Below the pieces are notes generated by a model. It ran no database searches. It was given only the letters and a program-made list of their open reading frames with translations, and was not told where the DNA came from. Below, piece after piece: positions 36,466 through 48,890 of a DNA stretch of 64,000 bases. The stretch's first letter is position 1, and each line of letters starts with the position of its first letter. The DNA lies in assembly GCF_907164915.1 (NCBI RefSeq), contig NC_061870.1, forward strand, positions 30,045,348 to 30,109,347, given 5' to 3'. The stretch comes from Impatiens glandulifera (taxonomy: Eukaryota > Streptophyta > Magnoliopsida > Ericales > Balsaminaceae). A program made the translations under genes and the position numbers.

Positions 36466-36801
36466 ATGAGCTCAAGGCAAAGGCGCCCGTTCACCAGAGC
36501 GACGAAGAAGAAGAAGAAGCAAACGAAAAGTAGATCGGAGAAACAATACAGAGGATTTTGCCGAGCGCAAAAGAACTGCACGAGAACAACCGTCGGTGGC
36601 GGCGCGTGCACTACCATTTCCGACAAGCTTACGGCACTGAAAAGCCTGATTCCGATTCAAGACACCGAAATTCTCAAATCCGATCAGTTGTTTCAAGAGA
36701 CGGCGAACTACATTGTCCGTCTCAAGGCACAAGTCTTCGTTCTTCAGAAGTTAGTCGACTTTTACGGTTCTAATGATGCCGATGCCGCACTTTCCAAATG
36801 A
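36466..36801 (+). CDS. Small atypical HLH protein (non-DNA-binding bHLH family)
   Basis: 111 aa, single exon. A Lys/Arg-rich N-terminus (RPFTRATKKKKKQTKSR) may serve as a nuclear signal. Residues about 50-97 form a helix-loop-helix: TISDKLTALKSLIP, a loop IQDTEILKSD, and QLFQETANYIVRLKAQVFVLQKLVDFYGS. The segment before helix 1 (residues 26-49) lacks the Glu/Arg DNA-contact residues of canonical bHLH basic regions. It therefore probably acts by dimerising with and titrating other bHLH factors, as PRE, IBH1 and PAR proteins do. It is not a close PRE copy; the subgroup is uncertain. The Arabidopsis UGD2 neighbour At3g29370 is a small protein that might correspond. Confidence 0.7.
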   Translation: MSSRQRRPFTRATKKKKKQTKSRSEKQYRGFCRAQKNCTRTTVGGGACTTISDKLTALKSLIPIQDTEILKSDQLFQETANYIVRLKAQVFVLQKLVDFYGSNDADAALSK

Positions 36802-37300
36802 AAGAGAGAGGTTGCCTACTTTTCCCTCCGATTTCTCTACTTTAATTAATTAGTTTTTGAATCCTCGATCGGATTCGATCGATCTCTTCAACTGATGATC
36901 CAGATAGATAAGTTAATTAGTGCCCGCTGAACAAACGAAGTTAGTTTTCCATTTTCTTCTTCTTCTTCTACCTTTTACTTCATTCATATAAAAATTAAGT
37001 TAAATCTGTATGCTTATTATTATTTTTTTTTGTTTTCATATTAATTTTGGAAAGAATACTATATAATATATATGCTACTATATTTATTTATAATTAAGGT
37101 ATGACAGACAACATTCAGATCTTGATATAATTTGTAAATAATTACTTTAGTAGAAAAGATTTTGCTTTTATTAATTAAAAAAGAAAAGAAAAGAAAAAAG
37201 AGAATGTTACTTTCTCATTATATTATATTATATCCATTGCACAAATCAATATTGAATATATAGGATTGAGAATGATGAAATTAATTAGGAGAATTCCAAA
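36802..37300. other. 3' flank of the HLH gene and of UGT copy 1
   Basis: 37095-37210 matches 44970-45075 nearly base for base (ATCTTGATATAATTTGTAAA, then AAAAAAGAAAAGAAAAGAAA), showing shared 3' flanks of UGT copies 1 and 3. Confidence 0.75.
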
Positions 37301-38739
37301 TCAATTTCTCACCCACTCAATAAAATCAAGCAAGTTTTTGTATGAACTACCATTTTCCTTAACACAACTTAGAGTTGAGTCCTTAAGTTCTAAAGCCCTT
37401 GCTTTGAAAGACTTGTCACTAATCAATGTCTCAATTTTGTCTCTAATTTCTTCTTTACTTATTACCTCCTCATCCTTCCTCTCAAATCCCAAACCAACCC
37501 TCCAAACATAACATATGTAATTTTTATCCATGAATTGGTCACCAATGTATGGCCAACACAAGAGAGGCAAACCATTACTAATACCTTCAATAGTCGAATT
37601 CCAACCGCAGTGAGTAAAGAAACAAGCAACCGAAGGGTGTCCCAAAACCTTCTCCTGAGGTGCCCACTTAACCACCTTGCCCATGGTCCCGACTCGATCC
37701 AAAACCCTTTCAATGTACTCAAGCTCAGCCCCGTTTACGCTGTCGGGTCTAATTACCCACAAAAACGGCCTATTTGTGAGCTCAAGTCCACTAGCCAAAT
37801 TAAGAAATTGATCATGACTAAAAAATGTTGTGCTCCCAAATGCAGCATATATAACAGAGTTTGTTGATTGTTGGTCTAACCATTTTAGGCATTCTAAGTC
37901 CTCCAGCCAGAGGTTACCGGCTTGTCGGTTGACCGAGATGAGTGGGCCTATAGGCCGAGCCTGTGGAACCAAGCTTAGGGCTGCAGACTCGAGACTTTGG
38001 GTTGTGTTGATGATGGTCCATTGAGATAATTTTTCTTTTTCCATGCCGCTCTTAACCAAATCAAAAAGGACCCTCTTTATCTCCACGGAATTGGATCTCA
38101 CCCATGTAAAATCTTTTGTATTTATGTGCGGAAGCAATGGTGAAAACTCAATATTTGCATCTTTCCTTAAAGGAACACCTACCATATCATTTATATAATT
38201 AAACAAATTAAGATAACTAATTAATTAATTAATTAAGAGCATATATATATATATATACCTTCTTGATCAATGGTTCCATCATCAATGAGATTTTGAATGT
38301 TGGATATAAGAAGCAAAGTAGTGGCTGAAAAGGGCACGAAAACTGCCGTCTTGATTCCCATCTTCTTGCCAACCTCCAAGGACCAGGCGGCGCAGTAATC
38401 AGCCAGGAAGCATGTAATCCTGCCATGATCATCATCTTTCTCATTGAGCTCACTAACAAGCTTCTCCAACATTGGTTGCCTGAGTTGATCCATGTGGTAC
38501 TCATTATCGGCCAAGTCTGGTAAAGAAACCATTCGAATACGATGGCTTAGACTAGAAGTTCCATTTTCGAGAATGGTGGAGGCAATGAGACGATTATGAT
38601 TAGTTTGGGTGTTAAGAAAGGTGATGTTTAGACCATGGATGGCTAGGGTTTGAGCCAGCTCCATTAAAGGCATTACATGACCTTGTGCTGGATATGGAAA
38701 AAGGAGAAGATGAGGAGGAGGAGGATAGTCACTTCCCAT
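37301..38739 (-). CDS. UGT83A1: UDP-glycosyltransferase, UGT83A1-like, copy 1 (type A)
   Basis: The CDS is complement(join(37301..38178,38259..38739)), 452 aa, one phase-1 intron whose donor runs into (TA)n. Catalytic His21 lies in PYPAQGH and the helper Asp in CFLADYCAAW. The 44-residue PSPG box (residues 332-375) starts WAPQEKVLGH, holds THCGWNSTIEG, and ends WPYIGDQ, so a UDP-hexose donor, probably UDP-glucose, is expected. ISNIQNLIDDGTID and LASGLELTNRPFLWV are blocks I associate with UGT83A1. The acceptor substrate cannot be read from sequence. It is the sister of copy 3: same MGSDYPP start, promoter and 3' flank. No breaks are seen, so it should be functional. Confidence 0.93.
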
Positions 38740-38850
38740 ATTATATTTTGCTAATAATTAATTGGTGTGATTAAACTATCATGATCCGGAAGGACTATAT
38801 ATACTATAATAAGAAAGTGAAAAATTTAACAACTATTTTCATATAAAATT
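38740..38850 (-). promoter_or_regulatory. Promoter of UGT copy 1, shared with copy 3
   Basis: TATATATA at 38796-38803 lies about 57 bp before the ATG. The surrounding GATTAAACTATCATGATCCG and GGACTATATATACTATAATA are also found before copy 3 (46610-46660). Confidence 0.75.
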
Positions 38851-41244
38851 AAATGAACTTGGTTAAAAATATACAAAATTCTCAAAATAATGTTTTTCTT
38901 ACAAAATATATATATCAACCACTTTCTTTCTAAGTCAAAATTATATTCACTCTGCTTATCTCATTCGTTAGTTCTTTTTTAAAGTCAAAATTACAGTCAC
39001 TTACTTTATCTCATTAATTAGTTAGTTAAAATAGTTTTAAATCTTTATAAATATTTTTTTTATTGTATCTAATTAGAAACAAATGTCATTTGATTCCAGT
39101 TAAAATGCTGTATATTTGATTAGATATAATTACTATGTAATTATCGGCTTTTATATTTGTCTGTTGCCTAATTTGATCGAGGATTCCGAGGAGGATTTCT
39201 AGCTGCTTATAGATTATGCCGTTTCAGAAAGCTGTCAGAATCTTCCTGGGGAGCATAGCATAGGCAGACCGGCCCCCAGAAATTGGAGGCCCAATTTAAT
39301 TGTAAACACAGAAGTTTTGGGTCCTTAAAAATTAAAATAAATATATTATTATTAACTTTATCAAAAATAAAATATACACAAATTAAATATATATATATAT
39401 ACTATATAAAAAAATAAATATAATAAAGAAGAATAACAGCAGTATTATTAGTATATTATTATGCAAAGGGATAAGAGATAAGAGATAAAAATAAGATTAG
39501 ATTGATAATATATAATATATTATATTATATATTTAAAATTTTGGAACCAATGCAAATAGACAGCATATGCAGTTCCATAGGTTTTCTCGTCTACCGGTCG
39601 GAGTATTAAAGTTGTCAAAATCGTGATTCAATTCGTAAACTTATTTGAGTTTGAGAGTTGACTCAACAAAAACAGGTTAAGAGTCAAAGAAACTGGTTTA
39701 TAAAAAGATTCATAGTGATTTAACTAGTTGGAATCGATGATCAGTCTTCTACCATTAATATTGGCATTTTTGGGTTGATTTTTTTTTTTAAATAATAATC
39801 CAATATTATTTAATCTATTAGTTAGTAACTGAGATATTAAAATAATTTTATTTTGTTTAAAAAAATATTATCATAATATATTAATATCATTTAAATTATT
39901 AAAAAAAATTCATTTAAATAATTCAAATTTTATTTTAAAACCTTCTACTCAAAAAGCTTATGGAAATGGTGTATGACTAAGCTAATTAAAATCTTGAATT
40001 TGTTCAAGAAATTTTAAGATTTTACAATACATAAGGAATATGATTTAAGTAAATTTTAAATTAGTTAAAGTAATATTACAAATTTAATTATATAATTATA
40101 AACTTTATGATTTTACTAGTTTTATGAAAATATTAAATTATATATATTTTTTTAGAAAAATATTATTAATTATTCAAATAAATTAATTTATCAAATATTT
40201 ATGACAATAATTATTATTTTTAAATAAATTCTTTATTTTAATTGTTAAACTACCAATCAAGAAATGGTATGGTTCCTAATTATTTAAATTTCTTAATTTT
40301 TTTTTTTAAATGATTTTGGGATGGAAAAATTATGAGATAATTTCAAATATTTTTTCTTAGAAAACAAATTAAGACATAAAATAAAAATTGATATATCTTT
40401 AAAGAGTAATGATATAGAACAGAAATTTGATGTCATGAATGGTGTCAAGAATGATGTGTCAACACGTGATTAGACTTAAATCTAGATACCGTAACATAAA
40501 TTAATATATTTGAGTTCGAACAAAAATAAATAGCTCTGGATCTCATGCGGGAATAATTTAAAAGATTCAAAACCAAAAAGAGTGGTATTTGTTAAGAATA
40601 ACATAACGGAGGCTTATGCATGAAAATAATCAATTTGGTAGTTGTGGTCGGACTCTATTTTGGATTTCTCACCACATCCTCCGAGCTCAGGTTATGGACT
40701 CCTTTATACATGTAGTCTCTAAGGATTAGAAACAATTATGTAGCATCTACATCGAGATTTCAAGTATTGTATACGTCTTTGTAAAACTACCCGTAATAAC
40801 AAACTTGATTGGCTAAATTATTTTATATCATGTAAAATTACCGTAATAACGAACTTGATTAGTTAAATTATTTTACATCATACTTTATAAAAATGGGACA
40901 ACAGATTAAGTACATAACCCTCAAACATACTTCACTAAGCGCAAAATTTGTTATCTGACATGCTCGAACCTTAAAATGTCAAGAAGACTGAAAATATTCG
41001 CATCTTATTTTCACTAAACTAATATAACTAGAGGAGAAAATATTCATATCCTACTTTATATTTAGATGGATCTAATATGTTTTACTCTATCTAATAGAGC
41101 CTTACAATAATTTTGCTTATTATAGAGTCAACTATAAATATTAATTAACATCAGTCAAACAATGTTTGCAAAGATCCCATAAAAAACATATTAATTTCTT
41201 TTTATTCAATAGGCAAATCTGCATTCCTCCAATTACTAAGCTAT
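38851..41244. other. Spacer between UGT copies 1 and 2
   Basis: Very AT-rich apart from a GC-richer scrap at 39230-39320 (ACCGGCCCCCAGAAATTGG), possibly a transposon remnant. A near-direct repeat (TGTAAAAYTACCCGTAATAAC) occurs at about 40778-40880. 38915-39020 corresponds to 46840-46940 before the second transposon block. No gene. Confidence 0.6.
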
Positions 41245-42684
41245 TCAATTCCTCACCCACTCAATAAAATCAAGCAGGTTTTTGTTGGAGCTACCATTTT
41301 CCTTGACACTAGCTAGAGTTGACTCCTTAAGTTCCAAAGCCCTATCCTTGAAAGATTTGTCACTAACCAAAGTCTCAATCTTTTCTTTAATTTCTTCTTT
41401 GCTTACAATCTCCTCATCCTTCCTCTCAAATCCCAAACCAACCCTCCAAACATTACAAATGTAACTTTGGTTCATGAATTGCTCACCAAAGTATGGCCAA
41501 CACACCAGAGGCACACCGTTGCTAACAGCTTCAATAGTCGAATTCCAACCGCAATGAGTAAAGAAACAAGCAACCGATGGATGTCCCAAAACCTTCTCCT
41601 GAGGTGCCCACCTCACTACCTTCCCTCGACTCCCTACCCGATCCAAAAACCCTTCCGGGTAGTCGAGTTCGGACCCATTTACGCTGCCGGGTCTAATTAC
41701 CCATAGAAATGGCATATTTGTGAGCTCAAGTCCAATAGCCAAATGATGAAATTGATCATGGCTAAAAATGGTTGTGCTCCCAAATGAAGCATATATTACA
41801 GAGTTTGGTGGTTGTTGGTCCAACCATTTGAGGCTGGCGTCTAACTCTGCATGCATGAGGCTTCCGAGTCGGTTGGTTGAGATGAGTGGACCTATAGCTC
41901 GAGCTTGCGGAACCAAACTCAGGGCTGCTGGCTCTATGCTTCGGCTCGTGTTGATGATGGTCCATTGAGCCAATTTTGCAGTTTCCATGCCATCTTTAAA
42001 TAAATTAAAAATCGATTTTTGCACCGCCGCAGTTTCAAATCTCCTCCATATAAAATCTTTCACATTAAAAGCTGGTAATGTTGGTGAAAATTCAACTGTT
42101 TCCTTCAGCGGATTTCCTGCCAGTACCACATACAAAACAAAAATAAGGAATTTGTTTTGATTTGATAATTACTAGGAACAAAACATCTAACCTTCTTCAT
42201 CGATGATTCCATCGTCAATGAGTTTCTGAATGTTGGATATGATAAACAAAGTAAGAGCCGGGTAAGGGGTGAAAACTGCGGTCTTGATTCCCATTTCAAG
42301 ACCGAGAGCTAGGGCCCATCCCATGGCGTCATCGACCACGAAGCCAGTAATTGGACCGTGGTGATGATGATCATCATCATCATCTCCATTTTCAATCTGA
42401 CGTATGAGATCCTCCAGCTTGGATCGCGTAATCACCTCGCCTATCTTCATGAACGATTCCTCCTTGCCGGGTACAAAGGCGAGTCGAATTCTAGGGTTGA
42501 GACCCACGTCATCATCGGAAACCGCGGCGGCGATGAGGCGGTGATTGGTTTCGATGTTAACAAAGGTGATGTTGCAGCCATGGGTGGCCAGGGTTTGAGA
42601 AAGTTCCATAAGAGGCATAATGTGACCTTGTACTGGAAAAGGCAAAACCAAAATATGAGGGTTTTCCATTATGGCAGGATTCAT
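41245..42684 (-). CDS. UGT83A1: UDP-glycosyltransferase, UGT83A1-like, copy 2 (type B)
   Basis: The CDS is complement(join(41245..42116,42192..42684)), 454 aa, with the same phase-1 intron position as the other three copies. Catalytic His21 is in PFPVQGH and Asp in TGFVVDDAMGW. The PSPG box is 44 residues and ends WPYFGEQ, with Glu at position 43 where the other copies have Asp; both are sugar-contact residues, so activity is expected. An Asp/His run (GDDDDDHHHHG, encoded by CATCATCAT-type repeats) before the helper Asp is longer than in copy 4. Type B proteins share MNPAIMENPHILVLPFP and differ clearly from type A. A second in-frame Met at residue 6 could also start translation. Confidence 0.93.
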
Positions 42685-43127
42685 TCAGATTTTAGATATG
42701 TGAGAATTGGTATTCAACTAGTCTATCTATCTATATATATATATATAGAAATGAGATAGATTTAGATTTTTGTTACAGAGATCTAAGTTAATTAGTTAGC
42801 TAGGTAGATTTAATCATAATGATCATTATTAATAAGTTTCAATAAATTTAGTCTTGTTTGTTTGTACTGAAAAGGAAATAGATTGTTTGGGAATAAATGG
42901 TTAATATTTTATTATTTAAATTTTAAAATATCTAATTATTTTAAATTTTAATTAATAATTTATATATAAAATGAGACAACGATATAAACATGAATAAAAA
43001 ATACACTTAATCAAATCAGACACATAATTTGTGGTGCACAACGTGTCAAATATTAAACTTACTAGTTTCATAGAAAATGTTTTGTTTCTAATTAAATTTA
43101 GATACTAAGAATTTAGATTGATCAATA

Positions 43128-43199
<72 letters not shown>

Positions 43200-43919
43200 T
43201 TATATTTTATTCTGGTTAAAGAAAAAACTTTTGAGTCTATATATATAACTTTTGAATATATTTAATATTATAAGATAACTACTTATTAATAAAGATGAAA
43301 TAATATTAAAAAATATATGATTTTAAAAATTCAAATAATATAAATATAATTTCAAAGATTTAATGAATCTAAATCTAATTTCTAAAATCTAGTTAAGTTT
43401 TATCCCTAAAATATTTTCAAATATTTTTCATTTTAAATTAGCTACAAAAGTGAAATTTAAATTAGAGCTGGTTTGATTTGTGTTTTTTTTTTTTCTAATA
43501 AAAATTTAATTATCTTATCATATCTTTTTACAACCATTAAATCATTCAAGTCATTCACCAACATATTATAATACCTTTATTTTATTTTATAAAAATTAAA
43601 TAAATAAAAATATTATACTAATTCAATCAATTAAAAATCAAATAATTTAATTTTTCATTAATTATTTTCATAAACCCAATAAAATCTTTCAATAACCGAT
43701 ATAAAATAAGATCCTCGAAATTAGAGAGGTCCTAAACTCTTAGCATAAAATTTTCCAATATTTTAGTAGTATTTTAATTAATAAATTAAGTTATAGGAAA
43801 TGAGAGAAATGACGTTTGATTAGGATAAAATTTTCCAATAACAAATTCTAAGTTTTTAAAATAAAAATAAAATTTTATTATCTAGACATCTTCCTACACT
43901 CAATAGATTTATACTTTTA
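42685..43919. other. Upstream region of UGT copy 2, with (TA)n
   Basis: The first about 50 bp match the copy 4 promoter (TTTAGATATGTGAGAATTGG). A (TA)n run of about 60 bp lies at 43133-43194. 43200-43720 corresponds to about 58940-59380 upstream of copy 4, so this is the left-hand member of a duplicated segment. Confidence 0.7.
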
Positions 43920-44725
43920 TAATTAGCTCACTTGAACGTATGTACTAATAAAAAATCATTTAAATATTTAAATATAGTACTCATTTAATCCATTACTAAA
44001 TTAGAGTTAATTTTATTTATTTATTTATATATTTATTAATTAAATATTAATATATTTTTTCTTTTCTTCTTTCTCATTAATTAAACAATTTAAATTTATT
44101 TTATTTTTAATTTTGTATTATATTTTTTTTATTATTAATTTATTTATAAATTTTATGTTTTATTATAATATTTTTATGAAGAATTTTATATTTTACTTAA
44201 TTATATATAAATAAAAATAATAATTTTTTATTTATTTTTTATCTATTGGAATATTATTTTATCTAATATTTGATTATTATTTTAAATTATTATTATTCAA
44301 TTCTTAATTCTTAATTAATTTATTTATGTGTTAAAAAATTTTTTTTGTTGAATTGATAAGTCATTATTATATTTAATAATTTAGACCAAACAATTTTAAA
44401 ATAGTTAATAATTAATGTTAATATAAGAAAAAAAATATAAGAAAAGAAGAAAAATATAAAGTTAAAATAATTAATGATATATTTATAAGATAAAATTAAA
44501 TAATCAATAATAAATACTCATATAGGAATAATAAAAAAATTATAAAAAAAAATTATTAATTAAAAAGAAGTTAAAAAAATATATATTAATATTAAATTAA
44601 AAAATATATAAATTAAAAAATAAAAATTAATTATGGTTACTAAAATAGATTACATAAATCATTTTTTATAGTACTTATCTTTAAATAATCTTTTATTAAT
44701 ATATACGTCTAAATAAATTTTTAGA
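43920..44725. mobile_element. Long-TIR element, copy 2 (diverged, inverted relative to 2999-4020)
   Basis: It begins AATTAGCTCACTTGAACGTATGTACT and ends TACGTCTAAATAAATTTTTAG, diverged forms of the copy 1 ends. The interior block ATTATTTTAAAATTGTTTG of copy 1 appears here as its reverse complement, so the copy is inverted. It is older or faster decayed than copy 1. It lies in UGT block 1 where block 2 (59380-60170) holds different sequence. Confidence 0.75.
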
Positions 44726-45149
44726 GAATGGATTGGTGTGATTGAAATATAGATGGAGAAAATAAAAACTTATTTTTTGTAAAATAACAATAGACCAGAT
44801 ACATATGTTATAACTTATAAGTTGCATTTTTAATTGAGTTGGGATATCACAAATACATAATAAAATTTATTCTAGATGGGTTCAACAAGGGAGGATTGAC
44901 TTACTAATGTATTTGTTATATAATATTTTAAACTTTATAGAGATAAAATAAATTTAATTTAATATTTTTATTGATAATTTGGACAACATTGAGATCTTGA
45001 TATAATTTGTAAATAATTACTTTAGTAAAAAGATTATACTTTTCTTAATTAAAAAAGAAAAGAAAAGAAAAAAGAGAATATTTATTTCATATCCATTGCC
45101 CAAAACAACATAGGATAAACATTATTTAATTAATTAGGAGAATTCGAAA

Positions 45150-46574
45150 TCAATTTCTCAGCCACTGAATAAAATCAAGCAAATTTTTATGGGAACTACC
45201 ATTTTCCTTGACACAACTGAGAGTCGAGTCCTTAAGTTCTAAAGCCCTTGCTTTGAAAGACTTGTCACCAATCAATGTCTCAATTTTGTCTTTAATTTCT
45301 TCTTTACTTATAACCTCCTGATCATCCTTTCTCTCAAATCCCAAGCCAATCCTCCAAACATCACATATGAAATCTTGGTTCAAGAATTGGTCAACCAAGT
45401 AGGGCCAACATAACATAGGCAAACCGTTGACAACACCTTCAATGACCGAATTCCAACCGCAGTGAGTAAAGAAACAAGTAACCGAAGGGTGTTTCAAAAC
45501 CTTCTCCTGAGGTGCCCAACTCACCACCTTACCCCTGGTCCCGACCCGATCCAAAACCCCTTCCAAGTAGTACTTAAGCTCAGTCCCATTTACGCTGTCG
45601 GGTCTAATTACCCACAAAAACGGCCTATTTGTGAGCTCAAGTCCAGTAGCCAAATTAAGAAATTGATCATGACTAAAATATGTTGTGCTCCCAAATGCAG
45701 CATATATGACAGAGTTTGTTGATTGTTGATCTAACCATTTTAGGCATTCCAAGTCCTCCTGCCAGAGGTTACTGGACTGTCGGTTGCCCGAGATGAGTGG
45801 GCCAATAGGCCGAGCATGTGGAACCAAGCTTAGGGATGCAGCCTCGAGACTTTGGGTTGTGTTGACGATGGTCCATTGAGATAATTTTTCTTTTTCCATG
45901 TTTATCTTAAACATCTGAAAAACCTTCTTCTTCAATTCCACGGTACCAAGTGTCATCCATAACAAATCTTTTATATTCAGGGGCGGAAGCAATGGTGAAA
46001 ATTCAATTGCTTCTTTCTTTAAAGGAAAACCTACGTACATCATATATATATCAATTAATTAAGAGCTTAAATATCATATATATGTATATAAATATATATA
46101 TATACCTTCTTCATCAATGGTTCCATCATCAATGAGATTTTGAATGTTGGATATTTGAAGAACAGTAGTGACTGAATAGGCCACGAAAACTGCAGTCTTG
46201 ATTCCCATCTTCTTGCCAACCTCCATGGACCAGGCGCAGCTGTAATCAGCCAGGAGGCAGGTAATCCTGCCATGACCATCGCCCGATCCTTCTTTCTCAT
46301 TGAGATCACTAATAAGCTTCTCCATCACGGGTTGTCTGAGTTGTTGATTGTCATACTCATTTTCCAAATCCGGTAAGGAAACCAATCGGATTCGATCGCT
46401 TAGACCAGAAGTACTTCCATTTTCAATGAGACGATTATGATTAGATTGGGTGTTAAGAAAGGTGATGTTTAGACCATGGGTGGCTAGGGTTTGAGCCAGC
46501 TCCATTAGAGGCATTATATGACCTTGTGATGGATATGGAAAAAGGAGAAGATGAGGAGGATAGTCACTTCCCAT
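45150..46574 (-). CDS. UGT83A1: UDP-glycosyltransferase, UGT83A1-like, copy 3 (type A)
   Basis: The CDS is complement(join(45150..46030,46106..46574)), 449 aa. It starts MGSDYPPHLLLFPYPSQGH, with the catalytic His at residue 19; the helper Asp is in CLLADYSCAW. The PSPG box is 44 residues, begins WAPQEKVLKH and ends WPYLVDQ, with THCGWNSVIEG in the middle (Val where the others have Thr). It is the sister of copy 1, differing by small in-frame indels near the N-terminus (e.g. loss of the STILENG region). The shared intron, promoter and 3' flank show it arose with copy 1 by segmental duplication. It appears intact. Confidence 0.93.
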
Positions 46575-46940
46575 ATTATATTTTGCTAATTAGTTATTAA
46601 TTGGTGTACGTGATTAAACTATCATCATCCGGAAAGGACTATATATACTATAATAAAGTGAAAGAAGTAACATTGGAAATATATAAAATTCTCAACAAAT
46701 ATTTTTTTAAGTATAAAAAAATATTAAATTTTCATAAACATATATTTTTTATTATTTTTTATTGAAAGAAAATAACTTTTTTTACTAGAAATGCTAAATA
46801 AATTTTTTATTAGAAAAAAAATCATTTTTTTACTCACAACCACTCTCTTTCAAAGTCAATATTACAGTCACTAACCTTTTATTATTTTTTATTGAAAGAA
46901 AATAACTTTTTTTTACTAGAAATGCTAAATAATTAATCTC
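46575..46940 (-). promoter_or_regulatory. Promoter and upstream segment of UGT copy 3
   Basis: TATATATA near 46640-46647 and the CATCATCCGGAAAGGACTA block match the copy 1 promoter. A CTAATTAAATCTCATTCGTT-like stretch near 46930 is the last sequence that aligns with copy 1 before transposon DNA begins. An imperfect internal repeat (TTTTATTATTTTTTATTGAA) occurs twice at about 46749 and 46878. Confidence 0.6.
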
Positions 46941-47014
46941 ATTCGTTGGTTAATTATTATTTTATTAATTAAAAAAAAAGAAAATAAAAAACTGCTAAAT
47001 AATTTTTTCTCTTC

Positions 47015-47021
<7 letters not shown>

Positions 47022-47087
<66 letters not shown>
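47022..47087. repeat. (TA)n microsatellite
   Basis: About 65 bp of pure TA. A second array of about 68 bp lies at 47615-47682 inside the first unit of the tandem duplication. Confidence 0.95.
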
Positions 47088-47089
<2 letters not shown>

Positions 47090-47090
<1 letters not shown>

Positions 47091-47203
47091 TTATATTTTA
47101 TATTATATATTTATATAATATTATTTTTATTAGTAAATTAATATTAAATATATTTTTTTTTCATTAGTTTGTATATACATTTATTTTTTTATTTTTTTTC
47201 TTA

Positions 47204-47249
<46 letters not shown>

Positions 47250-47611
47250 TGTATTTATTGTATGAATAATATTTTGGTTAATATAATGATTAACTAATTT
47301 ATCAAAATTACATTTAAAATAAATAAATATATATATATATATAAAATATTAATATTTTAAAATTATTAATTATTTATATATATATATATATATATAAAAG
47401 GAAATTTATAAATATAATATATAGTAAAATAGTAAAATAAAAATAACTATATTTAATATTATATTTTGATATATTTTAAATAATTTATAAATATGTGTTA
47501 TTTTAATTTATAATGTTTTTATATATATGCATATTTTTTAAAAATTAATATTAATATTAATTTTTATTAATAAATTAAAATAATAATTAATGTTATTGTA
47601 ATAAAAGTGAA

Positions 47612-47686
<75 letters not shown>

Positions 47687-48890
47687 GTGTTATTAAATAA
47701 TTTGACCGAAAAAAAAGAAATAAATGTTTCAAAAATTAATTAAAACATAAAATGTTTAATTATGTAATTAAGTATTGTAAGAATGAAAATTTATAGTAGC
47801 CTAATTTATAATAATATTAATATTTTAAAATAATATTTTGATTTTAAAAATTCAAAATAATTCAAAAGAGAAATTAAAATTAAATTAGGATTAATTATTA
47901 TGATAATTAAATCTTAATTAGAAAAAATAAATAAAAATAATTTAGGATTAAAATATTATATTTATTTTACCAAAATTAAACTCAAAACTGGTTTAAATAT
48001 TTTAATTATGATTTTAGACATAAGTTATAGGTAATTTATATTTTATAATATTTTTTTTATTAGTAAATTAATATTAAATATATATATTTTTTTCATTATT
48101 TTGTATTTACATATATTTTTTTTTATTTTTTTTCTTATTATTTATTTATATATATATATTTTTTTTATTTATTATATGAATAATATTTTGATTAATATAA
48201 TGATTAACTAATTTATCAAAATTACATTTACAAAATATATATACATACACAAAAATATTAATATTTTAAAATTATTAATTATATATATATAAGGAAATTT
48301 ATAAATATAATAAATAGTTAATATATATATTAAAATAATAAAATAAAATAACTATATTTAATATTATATTCTGACTTATTTTAAATAATTTATAAATATT
48401 TATTATTTTAATTTATAATGTTTTTATATATATCCATATCTTTTACATAAAATATTATAATATTAATTTTTTATTAATAAATTAAAATAGTAATTAATGT
48501 TATTGTTTAATAAAAGTGAATAATTATATATATTTTTTAATATGTTATTAAATAAATTGACCTAAAGAAAAAGAAATAAATGTTTCACAAAATCAATTAA
48601 AACATAAAATTTTTAAATTAGAAAAAAAAAATATATTGTAGGCATGAAAATTTATCGTACCCTAATTTAGAATAATATTAATATGTTAAAATAATATTTT
48701 TAATTTAAAAATTCAAAATAATCCAAAAGGAGAAATTAAAATTAAATTTTGATTAATTATTGTGATAATTAAATCCTAATTAGAAAAAATAAATTAAAAA
48801 ATCAAAAATAATTTGGAATTAAAATATTATATTTATTTTATCAAAAATATTTTAATTATAATTTTAGACATAAGTTATAGGTAATTTATA
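47090..48890. repeat. Tandem duplication of about 0.9 kb containing the transposon's left end
   Basis: Units at about 47090-48037 and 48037-48890 share ordered blocks: TATTAGTAAATTAATATTAA, TTTTTCTTATTATTTATTTA, GATTAACTAATTTATCAAAA, GTTATTAAATAA, and AGACATAAGTTATAGGTAAT. The distal half of each unit equals the outer half of the left TIR of the transposon that follows. Confidence 0.8.

Noticed and set aside
42358..42759. Plus-strand ORF of 133 codons
   Set aside because: Antisense to UGT copy 2 exon 1, including its (CAT)n tract.
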